This document shows positions 12,501-22,292 of a stretch of DNA of 64,000 nt, in pieces. Source of the DNA: Lanius collurio. Lineage: Eukaryota; Chordata; Aves; Passeriformes; Laniidae. A program made the position numbers and the translations under genes. Numbering within the stretch: the stretch's first letter is position 1; every line of letters begins with the position of its first letter. The stretch lies in assembly GCA_020086605.1 (NCBI GenBank), contig JACBWW010000028.1, positions 5,834,397 to 5,898,396 of the forward strand, in the 5' to 3' direction. Below the pieces are notes generated by a model. It was given only the letters and a program-made list of their open reading frames with translations. It ran no database searches and was not told where the DNA came from.

Positions 12501-15500
12501 TTGTCATTGTTAAGAAACGTAATTTTTACAGTGATTTTTCTGCAATCCTTCTATATGTATTTTAAAAAGAAAAAAAAAATCTGGGTTTCTTTTGTTTGTG
12601 TGATATTTGATAAAATAGTGGTATTGTTTATAAGCCAAACCAACTCTCATATTCTTAAAACAAGAGACTTTGCAGATGCTGTAATAGTAGAAGGACATTT
12701 AATTACTTTTATGCAACTGAAAATGCTTGAAGATCATGATTATTTAAACGCAATATTTGAGTCACGTTACTGGAAAGCTTATTTCTAGCCATCTGTCAGA
12801 CTGACTTATACATGCTCAGTTATACACAAGCCTTCCAGGAAGCACCATGTGACTTATTCTTCATCAGTTTCTTTATGGTCTAAAGAGAACTAAACAATCC
12901 ATTCTAAGCCTAATGTGTTCCAAATCCCAAGAGGAGGAAGGAGGGTAAGTGTGGATCTATAGAGGGTTATGACCTTTAAGAGAACTCCAATTACAGGTAT
13001 GGTAGGTAATTTCTCTTGGATCTTTACACTCCTCAAGACTAAGTGGTTACTATGCCCGTGTTCAAGATATGGCTGTATAAACTAACATATATCATGGACG
13101 TGTACCTAAATATTTTAGCTGGAATATATTTTGGACATGGTATTAATGAATCATAGAAACAATTTAACACTGAAAATCAAACATAGCAGAGTGGAAATAA
13201 CAAGGCATTTATATTAGAAGGACTTTTTGTAACATAGTACAATTATCAATATATTTTGTTTAGACAGGTTATTCCATCTGTGGTTTGTATCTTATTACAG
13301 CTAAATTATAGTAGTCATAAAACTGAATAAACTGAGATGAGTAACTAGTATTACAAAGAACTAAATCTAATGACTGGATACAAATTCTTGACAAGGGTAT
13401 GGAATAGAGACTTAAATCTTCACCTTTCATTCCAACAAAAAATGACTTTTTTTCCTTAGGACTTGGTTGTTTCCAAATAGCTAGGTTTTTCTGCATTTTA
13501 AAAATCTTAGCTAGAATTAGAAATAAAGTTCAGAAAAAATTCAGTACACAATATTGTCAATTGTTCTTGGACAGGAAAAAAAGGAAAGAAAAGCAAGTAA
13601 GCACAGGTTTCTTAATATTTAGCCAGAGTTTTGTAACTTCCTTACTGCGGCATCAAAGGTATAAACAAGCATACAGAGGTTCTACCCTCAAAATTTGGAC
13701 AACAGAATCTCACTTCTATAGTCATCACTTCTGTGAATTTACCCAGTATTTACGTCTGTTCCCTATCAACATTTGAAGTCAGGGGAAAGATGTCACTCTG
13801 CCACGTCCTGTAGCAATGTCTATTCTGTTTGGGGCAAATTATTTCCAAACTCAGAAGCTACGTGATGATAATTTATGTGATTCCATTTAGCAACAAAATA
13901 TAATTGATTTCCCTGTGATTGAAGATTTGAATGTGCAGAGGTTGGAACTAAAGAAATATTGTACAACAGTGTGTTGCAGTCCAGCAATGCAAAGGGAAAG
14001 AAGGACCAGAAGTGCCCAGGGCAGAAGCTGAGGTGGACTTCTCTCTATCCAGCAGATCTGTTTGGGCCACAAGTTAGAGTAAGCCAGCATAAACCAGAAC
14101 TCAGTGAGTCATGTGCTTCAACAGAGAACAAGATGGGACAACAGATGTTCTCCTGGTCTGTTGGAGAAGATAGCTGGAAGGAAGGAGGAAGAACAAAAAT
14201 GCCCAGCACAGTAGAGCACTGCAGAAAAAAAAAGTGGTGTTTTGATAGTAGTCAAAAATTCTCCCAGCATCTCCAGGGTGTTCTTCCATTGAAGAGATGG
14301 ATCATGCCAGCAATATGACACCTAGCCAACTCTCCTTCCTCTATTTCACCAGCTGCTTCCCTGCTCTGTTGCAAGAATGTCCCTCCAGGCAGCTATCCAG
14401 GTTGGCTGACTTCTCCTTTAGGCACTCACTTAGCTTCAGCCTGTTCTCTGCATAGCAGTAACCCCTGCACGTCTCGCACCCTTTGTCACACCCCAGCAGC
14501 CAGAGCAGCCATAACAAGAGGTCATTTGAGACTCTGCCTGCTGTGGAGGCTGTAGCAGCCACCTTCCAGCCACACGGCCTGTGTGCCACTCTCCAGACCT
14601 TGCGCCTTGCTCTGAGACCTCTCTGCTCTTACCGGAGCAGTAGTTTTCCACAGAAGCAGTTTCAGGGACTGTTGCCATTTGCAGTGGTGGTTACTATTTA
14701 AAGTGTTGACACAACTTTTTAGCATTTTCACCCTTTGGTTCGTAAGTTTTATCTTCCTTTTATGGTGCCATGACTGCTGTCAACAGCGCTTTCTCAACAG
14801 TGCAGAGTATTTGCACTATTAGAATTATCCCTACCTAGATGCAATTGCTTATCTTTTACTTCATTTTTGTTTTATTGCTTTTTTTCAACATTTTTCTGCA
14901 CCTTTGCTGATGTTATTTCCCTTTAATACTCATGCTTTTTAAATTTATACTACCTTCTTTTTTATTTGTTTATTTATATTCTTGACTTAATTTACTTTTC
15001 CAGTTTGCTCACACAATCTGTTTGCATTTGATTTCTGTTCTTATCTCTCTTTGCATTTGATACCATTGTTTGCACAATTAGTTCCAGTTAAATGTTTCTG
15101 CATCACTGCACTGTTTGCACAAGCAGCCTGCCTTCCACGTGAGAGGACAAAGGACTAGGATAGCACTAAGATCTCTGACAGCCTTTTGTATTCCATACAC
15201 AATGATATTGGAAGAGAAAATGTGGAAGGGGAAAAAATGACCAAAAAAACAGACGAGATGGCGCTGTGGAAAACACTTGCAGAAAGAAAGATCTACAAAC
15301 TTAGAAAACAGGACATGCCAAATATTTCAGGTGCCATACAAAACAAAACAAGGATTTAGATTTTTGTTACTGTCACAAGTAGCAAAAAAGAAAAACTGAT
15401 CTTATCATTCCCCTTTGAGTGGATAATCCCACCCTCCCTGTGTAAAAAAATAGCAAAAAAATTATTTAATTGACCGAGTCAGCAATTGAATGCAATCCAA

Positions 15501-15539
15501 AAATGTTTCTGCCTTTCGTTTCACTTGTTTTGTAAATGA
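9561..15539. other. Non-coding unique DNA, no gene recognised
   Basis: AT-rich sequence with scattered chance open frames. The part at 14340-14680 is more GC-rich but carries no repeat, domain or splice pattern I can recognise. No transposon tail, RNA gene or long microsatellite is visible. Confidence 0.6.
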
Positions 15540-15975
15540 AAATCATTGTGAAGGGCCTGGAGGGAGAAGTCATTCAGAGAGTGGCTGAGGTCACTTGGTC
15601 TGTTCAGCCTGGAGAAGAGGAAACTGAGGGGAGACCTCACTGCAGTTACAACTTCCCTGTGAGGGGAAGAGGAGGGGCAGGCACTGATCTCTTCTCTGTG
15701 GTGACCAGTGATAGAACTCAAGAGAGGGGTCTAAAGCTATGTCAGGAGAGGTTGGATATCAAGAAAAAGTTCTTCACTCAGAAGGTGGACAGGCACTGAA
15801 CAGGATCCCCAGGGCAGTGGTCACAGCACCAGCCTGACAGAGTTCAAGAAGCATTTGGACAATGCTCTCAGGCACATGGTGTGATTCTCAGGACTGTTCT
15901 GTGTAGGCATAGGAGTTGCACTTCAATGATTCATGTGGGGTCCTTCTAACTCAGAACATTCTGTGGTTCTGTGAT
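15540..15975 (+). mobile_element. CR1 LINE 3' fragment
   Basis: A 5'-truncated CR1 retrotransposon. It shows the characteristic 3' segment: the words for 'cagcctggagaagagg', 'agggagacctc', 'ggatatcaagaaaaagttcttcac' (split and slightly diverged), the 'ccccagggcagtggtcac' block, and the terminal 'tccttctaactcag' with the short 3' repeat TTCTGTGGTTCTGTGAT. Truncation at the 5' side is normal for CR1, which reverse-transcribes from its 3' end. It ends directly against LTR-like sequence, suggesting a nested or adjacent insertion. No intact reverse-transcriptase frame remains. Confidence 0.9.
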
Positions 15976-16148
15976 TTTATTTTGTTTTGTAATTATTTTA
16001 ATTATTGTTCTCCTTCTCTGTCATTTTACACTGCCTTTATCTCAACTCATGAGTTTTACCTTTGCCCAGTTCTCTCCCCCACCCCTCTGGAGGGCAGTGA
16101 GTGAGCAGCTCTGTAGTGCTAAGCTGCCATCTGGGTTAAACCACAACA
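15976..16148 (+). mobile_element. LTR 3' portion, avian ERV-type
   Basis: A T-rich, TAATTATT-like stretch leads into CTCAACTCATGAGTTTTACC, a C-rich tract, GAGTGAGCAGCTCTGTAGTG and finally GGGTTAAACCACAACA, closing on CA. From general familiarity with bird genomes this order matches the R-U5 end of a common avian ERV LTR (ERVL-like). The 5' part of the LTR is not clearly present; the CR1 just upstream may have interrupted it. The family name is inferred from memory of motifs, not from a search. Confidence 0.55.
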
Positions 16149-17010
16149 CTTGCGAAGGACCTTCAAACCAGAGGTTGGTACACAGAGGTATTGCCACACA
16201 CAGCTGTCACCACTCTGCTGAATTCCAGGGCTTCTGTGGCTGTTACAAAGAGGTCACACTGAGTTTAGCCCCAGCTAGGACTGTGGGACACACTGCCGTC
16301 ATGCAGCTGCCCACACTGCCTGCCACTGGGCATGGTCACATACTAGCCAGCATCTACCATGGTCTGAAAACACTCACACAGCATCTTTTATGGCTGAGTA
16401 TGGCCCACAGGAGAGCAAACAGACACTAGCATCCTGTCCATAACTCTGCATCACTCCTCAGAGACCATGCATGCGGGGCTCCTTCTTTGGTACTGACATC
16501 ACATCAAGCCTGTGAATTGCAAACCAGCAAAGTATTCCCACAGGCTACTATGAGGACTGATGATCTTGCTACTCCAAACAGGTCAGAAGGAAAGCTGGAG
16601 CTGTCATTGACAAAAGACTAGGACAGCTTGTTTTTCCTTGCAGGTAAGGGAAGGGTGTATCCACTCACTGATGCAGTAGATAAGGCCAAGCCCAGAAGAA
16701 AGCCCAAGGAATGTTGTCTCTCTGCCTGTAAACATGAACACATTTTCATGATCCTCCCCACTTTGTTGCCTGTTGAAGGTGGTGATGCTTGCAGTCCTCT
16801 GGCAGCAGCATTGTGAGCAGAATACAAACACAGACTGAGAAAAAACATATCTGATCAAATAACTCCCTAGAGAGCAAGTAAGCTCCAAGCATGCCAGAGT
16901 ACAGGGCTATGAGCAAGGGGCTACACCAAACAGCCAGACAACTTTCTGCAGCTGCTTCCTTGGGGAATGTTCAACAATGGCTCAAAAACTACTCTGTGCT
17001 TCTTGTAATT
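16149..17010. other. Non-coding stretch, nothing definite
   Basis: GC is slightly raised (about 16150-16450) downstream of the LTR end, and a 152-codon open frame runs from the LTR into it. The frame starts inside LTR sequence and has no recognisable domain, so I do not call it a gene. It could include degraded retroviral leader or unique DNA. Confidence 0.45.
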
Positions 17011-17345
17011 TCACAGAATCACTGAGTGGTTGGGCTGGAAGGCAGCTCTAGAGACTGTCTTGCCCAGTTCCCCTGCTGAAGCAGGTCCACCTAGAGCAGA
17101 TGGCACAGGATTGTGTCCAGATGGCTTTTGAAAATCTCCAGAGAAGGAGATTCCACCACCTCTCCTCGCAGGCTGTTTCAGTGCTCTCCCACACTCACAG
17201 TAAAGAAGTTAAATCCCATATTCAGATGAAACTTCCTTTATTCTAGTTTGTGCCTGTTGACCCTTGTGCTGTCAGTGGGCACCAGAGAGAACAGAGAGTC
17301 TGGACCCATTCCCTTGAAATCCACCTTTAAACTATTTGTAATAGA
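17011..17345 (-). mobile_element. CR1 LINE 3' fragment
   Basis: This is CR1 in reverse orientation. It opens with the complement of the CR1 tail (CACAGAATCACTGAGTGG, then 'gggctggaagg'), followed by 'cccctgctgaagcagg', 'cacaggattgtgtccag', 'ctccagagaaggagattccacc' and 'ctgttgacccttgtgctg', in the order expected for an antisense CR1. It is truncated at the CR1 5' side (right end). No coding capacity remains. Confidence 0.9.
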
Positions 17346-19204
17346 TATGTTGGTAACATTATTATTGTGTTTAAAGTAGGTGTCACAAACTAAAAATTTA
17401 CGGAGAGTAAATAACCTTTCAGTGGACTAAGAATTCTGCCAAGTTATAGTGAGGACTTGGCAGCTTTGTGTGAGTGCTCTACAGTATATGCATTCACACA
17501 AGACACTGTCGCTGGAGAAATTTGATGCCTTTTTACAAACCAGTACAGTGGGTTTGTGCTCAGACTCAGCTAGACAATCACAGTGAACAAAGCTGTCGGT
17601 GTCTGGACTTTGTATGTAAAGAATTCAGAGATCTGTTGGTAAAACAGATGGTTCCCTCCAACATTTTGTCCAAGTTCCCCCTTTGTTTTTTAAAGTTCCT
17701 TGTGTTTGTATAATCTCAATTTTTTTAAACTAGAATAAAAATATTGGCATAGGTTAAAAGCCTATTTACCCATTCTTGATTTCTAAGCAACACCAGGGGT
17801 GACAACATTCCAAAGGGAATGGACTAACGTATGGCACTTATCAGATATCTAGAGCTGTAGGATAGTTTCTAGATAAAGATTCTTTTTAAAAAAATTTTAC
17901 AAATATACTGATCATCCTTTTTCTTTCACATTATGTAGCCTGGATATTTTTAATAGTCTGTCTTCACTTACCTACCAGGATTTCACACAAATTATTATTT
18001 GGTATTTTCCTGTGGAACTGCTGAACATTTCTAGTGATAGGTGCTCCATTAGGCTTCCCTTTTGACCTTTGTTCTAACCCAAGAAGCAAGTTTCAGAGTT
18101 ACCTTACACCAAATTAAACTGAGTCTCTATACTGAAGTGAGTGGAGTTACAGAGATGTTTAATACAAGGGAATTAGTCTGCAGGTGGCTGTAAATATTTT
18201 TTTAGTTAATATATTAATTAGATTGTTTTCACACAAAAAGACCTGAGGTAGGGGAAGAGTAGGCTGTTGGCAACCTGCTTGAGTACCATATTTTTCAGCC
18301 ACAGCAGAGAACACAATCTCATGTTGAGTAATGTTCTTTAAGCCTATAAGCCAGGCAATGGTCTACAGTCCATGCCCTGAAGAAGATAAATACAATTTAG
18401 TGTTGTCATACAGATCTCTCATTCTCTCTCTCTCTCTCTCTCTCTCCCCACCTCTCCCTTCCCCTCTCTCCTTTTTTTTTTTTCTTTTTGAATTGTAACT
18501 AATGTTCTAATGTTTGGATACATTCTGATAACATCTCTTCTATGTAAGTTCCAGATTGCACAAGATCAGGATATTTTTCAGAGTCACATTTTTGCCTCAC
18601 AGCAAAATGCTGATACAATCAAGACTGGCTAGATTACAAGCAATCACAATTTTTTTAAGTCATGTTTCGTATTAACACAATAAATCTATCACCTGAACAG
18701 ATAAAATTATACAATGGATAAAATCTTATAGTTTATTTGTTTACAAAACTGCCAGGATGATTTTTAGGATCTTATTTCATGGCGTCCATGTAAACACAAC
18801 TGATATAAGCACTGGATAAGATTATGGTTTTGTTCTGCCTCCAAGAAAACGTGCAATATTCTTCCTTTGTTGCAGGAACTTGCCGTGCCTTAGTTTTTCT
18901 GTTCAGGTCCCCAGATTGGTGACTGGACACTCTTTTAGAATACTGCAAGCAGCTGTAAAATTATTACAATGTTGTGCTCATTCTTTTCAAGGTGTAGGTA
19001 TCCAGCCTGCACTGAGGAGGGCGGGTGGCAGTTTTACCTGTGGGACAGCCAAAGCAGTCGTGTGATCTAGATAGGAAGAACATCCTCTCATCCCAGGTTG
19101 TGTTTGTTTTCGCAGTGGCTGACAGGGGATGGGGTCACTGAGGGCTTCTCATTGCTGTGCCTCTCAGGGAGAGAAGGCTAGCTCCTACACTTCAGTTACA
19201 ACAG
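17346..19204. other. Non-coding unique DNA with a pyrimidine tract
   Basis: No gene recognised. The notable element is the pyrimidine tract at 18422-18489. The rest is AT-rich unique sequence. Confidence 0.6.
18422..18489 (+). repeat. (TC)n / homopyrimidine tract
   Basis: Sixty-eight bases of C and T broken by a single A (18450). It begins with about twelve TC units, passes through C-rich words and ends in a T run. Long mirror-symmetric pyrimidine tracts can form triplex (H-DNA) structures and are often length-variable. Confidence 0.95.
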
Positions 19205-19378
19205 CCCCAGGCAGCTCCACAGGCTGGGGCAGGGATTCGGTAAAGCTACCCAGAGGAAAAGGACCTGGGGGTTGACAGCAGCTGAACATGAGCCAAAGTG
19301 TACCCAGGTGGCCAAGAAGGCCAATGGAATCTGGCCTGTATCAGCAACAGTGCAGCCAGGGATCCTTCCCCTGTACTT
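19205..19378 (+). mobile_element. CR1 LINE body fragment
   Basis: This matches the CR1 region upstream of the 3' tail: 'aggctggggcagg', 'cccagaggaaaaggacctggggg', 'gacagcagctgaacatgagcc' and 'caggtggccaagaaggccaatgg' occur in the expected order, then 'ggcctgtatcagcaacagtg'. Both ends are missing: the typical tail with its short terminal repeat is absent, which is unusual for CR1 and implies later deletion or rearrangement. Several small indels break the frame. Confidence 0.88.
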
Positions 19379-19954
19379 GTAAATAGATATTTATTTAGCA
19401 TTTGCTTTCCTTGTAGATCTACTTGAAATATGTCTTCGGGATTTTTAATTGAAAGTGCTACCTGGTGATCTGTTTTGTAGTTGTTCATTACAATACTGAG
19501 AAGAAAAGACTTTGTGATTGGATTTGTACTCTTCTGTCCTTAGTGTGTTTACATTCCTATTGATTCAGTTAATGCATCCATCAGGGAAATAAAAATGTTT
19601 GGCCTCATTTAATTAAACCAAATTACTTTTGTGGCTTTTACATAGTTTTGCTTGGGCTTTTTTCTCTTATGGGAGTCCCATTGACATGTGTTGAGCTTTG
19701 CATTTTGTAAATAGCTAAAAAATAAGTGCAGGACATAACTTCTGTGAATTAAGAGTTCTGTGCAACCTAACAGATAATACAAATCAAAGAGCACTAAGTG
19801 AACATTCTTTCAAGTAACATTTAATTTTAGAAAAGAATCAGAAAGCTGGAGGATTTTAAGTTACTTGGTTTGAATGTCTGCTGCTGTATTTCTTTTTTAC
19901 CAACTCCATTGTACTTTTAGAACTGCACCTGACTGCAAAGAAAGTTCCATATAT

Positions 19955-20306
19955 CGTCAGTGATTGAATCACGAACCCAGACCGGCAGGGAATCTGAATC
20001 GCTTATTCAAAGAGCTGAGTTGGTTTTATACACTTTCCTAAGGCACAGCATTTCCTCATATGCCATGACCTATCCCGTGCTGCCACATCAGCAACACACT
20101 TCCTTCGGTGGGGTGGTCACTCACTGTCCACCCTCTGTCAGCTCCTGGCAGGCTCCTCTCCATAGGGTCTGCCCTGTGACACCTCCTGCCCCCAGGGTCC
20201 GGTGGAGACAAGTCTGTGTGTGCTGCCATGTGCTCCTTTGTGCTGCCATGTGCCTCTGCAGGCAGGTTTTACAGCTCACAACCCAGTTCTACCTTACAAT
20301 TCCCCC
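19955..20306 (-). repeat. 3' LTR of the minus-strand retrovirus
   Basis: The copy lying next to the polypurine tract. It carries a TATA box (TATAAAA on the minus strand, 20024-20030) and an AATAAG hexamer (20002-20007) that may act as a weak polyadenylation signal, implying a short R region. In its U3 part the word TGTGCTGCCATGTGC occurs twice in tandem (about 20218-20253). The outer minus-strand CA end has changed to CG, and the first base, normally T, reads G. Confidence 0.9.
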
Positions 20307-20312
20307 TTTCCT
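20302..20312 (-). promoter_or_regulatory. Polypurine tract
   Basis: On the minus strand AGGAAAGGGGG lies immediately before the 3' LTR, the place where plus-strand DNA synthesis is primed in retroviruses. Its last G bases overlap the LTR boundary, whose exact start is uncertain by several bases. Confidence 0.75.
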
Positions 20313-20948
20313 GTTTTATACAATTAAGAATTATGGTAGTGATTAAACAAATAGAACTTTAAGAAACAGGTAAAGTTGTGTAAAACTTTACCATCACTCA
20401 GAGTCTGCAGCTGCTGGAAGGTCCAGTTTCACAGTGAAGACTTAGAAAAGTCTTTCCTAGGCAAGACTTTAAGGTTACTTGAAAGAGGGTCCAGCTTTTA
20501 TGAGAACAAATTAGCAAGTCAAAATGACTTGATTACACTTTTAGAGCAGAAACACCTGAGTTTGATGGTATGATCCTGTCAGCCAGGGCCAGGGCTTGGC
20601 CAGAGCTTCAAACCTTGACTGAGAGGTTTTCCTTAAAATTTCCCTATCAAATTCAAGAAAATGTGTAACATAACATGTAGATTTCTTACTATGAGCAGTA
20701 AAATAATACATCTAATGCAGCAACAAGTGTGTACTAAGTTAAAATAAGCAAGGTAATATAATTTACTGCTTAAGTACCTCACTATTTCACAGACTATATA
20801 TACATTTAGGCTTCGGACATTACAATTATATTCACATGAGCTCTCTAAGAGGTTTTGAAAGGTAAGAAGAATAATTTCTGCTTTTAAAAAATAGCTTACA
20901 AATTATAATTATTATTATACAAAAAGCGATCACAACAATGCAGGGCGG

Positions 20949-21806
20949 TTACAAGGTGATATACGTTGCAGCTCCCCTCCTACCCTTGAGGAAGGGGCCA
21001 TGGCTCCACTTAGTCCTTTTTTCTAGCACCGTTATCAGCTCCCGAGAGTCTGCAAAGAACGGGAGCCCTGACCGCACGGGCTTCACTGGCCTGTCTCTTC
21101 TCCCGTGCAGAGCGCAGCTGCGGCCGGGCCAGCCCCGGCCCCGCCGATCGTGCCCGTCCGCAGCGTGGGGGCGGCGGCGCGCTCGCCGTGCGATCGCCAC
21201 TGTGGCCATGTGCTCGCCGCTGCTGCGCCCTCCGGTGTCGCACGCTCTCCAATCACCGCGGCTGCCGCCGCACTCTCGCAGAAGGCAAACGGAGAGCGAG
21301 CACGCCAGCTCCTCCGCTCCAGCCACTCGCCACAACCCGGCTCCAGCTGATGCCGCATGGCGCGGGGCGAGATTATCTACGGTACCGTCCGGCTTCCCTC
21401 CAGGGTCAAACGGGTCAGGGGACGAGGGGCCATCTTCTGGTTCTCTTCCCACAGCCTCGACGCAGAAGAGGTCGGCACGGCTGCTGCACTGGCACAAGAG
21501 GCCTTTTGTCCTGTCTGTGGGTGCCGCCTGTGCTGTGAGCGCTTTGCACGCTGTCCTCCACGGACATTAAATCTTTGTCACCGCTGCGTTGCCGCCTGTA
21601 GCTCCGTTCCACAACACCTCTTGTAAAGCATCTCATGTCCGAGGGTGGAAAATGTTGGTCCTATCTAAAGGTGAATCACAGTTCTTTGCCCAGAAAAAAA
21701 GTCTGTTCAAATCTGTAGACTCAACTTTCCTGCCGTGTTTTATAGTCCGTTTTAACGTCTCTGGGACGTTCTGTTCTCGGGATGCTGCATCCCCTACGTC
21801 CCCCAT
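20949..21806 (-). pseudogene. Degenerate gag-like reading frame
   Basis: An ATG at 21806, about 130 bases past the primer-binding site, opens a 57-codon frame. It is closed by an in-frame TGA (21633-21635); a second in-frame stop, TAA, follows at 21567-21569. The same frame is then open for about 205 codons to a TAA at 20949-20951. The first part is lysine- and tryptophan-containing and sits where Gag matrix is encoded. The later part is rich in Gly, Ala, Arg and Pro from GC-rich DNA, as in matrix-capsid linkers, but I cannot exclude captured non-viral sequence. No capsid, zinc-knuckle, protease or polymerase motif follows. It is non-functional as it stands. The gag assignment rests mainly on position and a general resemblance. 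Confidence 0.5.
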
Positions 21807-21920
21807 GGCTCACCTACAACTTGTAGGGATTATCGCTGGCCAGCGTTCCTGCTTCTTGCAGCAGCACTTCCAAGTCCCACGGGGCTCACCAATCGACGCA
21901 CAGATAGGCGTATAATAAAT

Positions 21921-21938
21921 TCCTCATACGGGGCACCA
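21921..21938 (-). promoter_or_regulatory. Retroviral tRNA primer-binding site
   Basis: Reading down the minus strand from 21938, two bases after the LTR end, the 18 bases begin TGGTGCCCCGTATGAGGA. TGG is the invariant complement of the tRNA CCA end. Against the 3' end of vertebrate tRNA-Ile I count 15 of 18 matches; tRNA-Asp fits less well. The tRNA identity is therefore probable at best. Confidence 0.75.
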
Positions 21939-21940
21939 TT

Positions 21941-22292
21941 TGTTAGCGGTTGAATCATGCACCCAGACCGGCAGGGAATCTGAATCGCTTATTCAAAGAG
22001 CTGAGTTGGTTTTATACACTTTCCTAAGGCACAGCATTTCCTCATATGCCATGACCTATCCCGTGTTGCCACATCAGCAACACACTTCCTTCGGTGGGGT
22101 GGTCACTCACTGTCCACCCTCTGTCAGCTCCTGGCAGGCTCCTCTCCATAGGGTCTGCCCTGTGACACCTCCTGCCCGCAGGGTCCGGTGGAGACAAGTC
22201 TGTCTGTGCTGCCATGTGCCCCTTTGTGCTGCCATGTGCCTCTGCAGGCAGGTTTTACAGCTCACAACCCAGTTCTACCTTATAATTCCCCA
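21941..22292 (-). repeat. 5' LTR of the minus-strand retrovirus
   Basis: The copy next to the primer-binding site. On the minus strand it starts TGGGGAAT and ends CTAACA, so it keeps the canonical TG...CA ends. Its TATA box lies at 22010-22016. It matches the other LTR base for base apart from about 12 substitutions and has no indels. Confidence 0.9.

Larger units (their letters stand above)
19955..22292 (-). mobile_element. Compact internally deleted endogenous retrovirus
   Basis: Two direct repeats of 352 bp (19955-20306 and 21941-22292) flank about 1.63 kb. On the minus strand the order is 5' LTR, a 2-nt spacer, a primer-binding site starting TGGTGCCCC (21938 downward), a leader, a gag-like frame, an AT-rich segment without recognisable pol or env, a polypurine tract AGGAAAGGGGG (20302-20312) and the 3' LTR. 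By my count the LTRs differ at 12 of 352 positions (3.4%), so the insertion is moderately young. A typical provirus is 7-10 kb, so this copy lacks most coding sequence and could only have moved with proteins from a helper. No convincing target-site duplication is visible (ATATAT left, TAAGAT right). The family may be ERVK-like; I could not verify this. Confidence 0.9.

Noticed and set aside
15971..16429. 152-codon plus-strand open frame
   Set aside because: It starts inside LTR sequence and runs into unique DNA, with no recognisable protein features.
20938..21570. 210-codon plus-strand open frame
   Set aside because: It is the antisense shadow of the GC-rich retroviral region. GC-rich DNA has few stops on either strand, and the element's signals all point to the minus strand.
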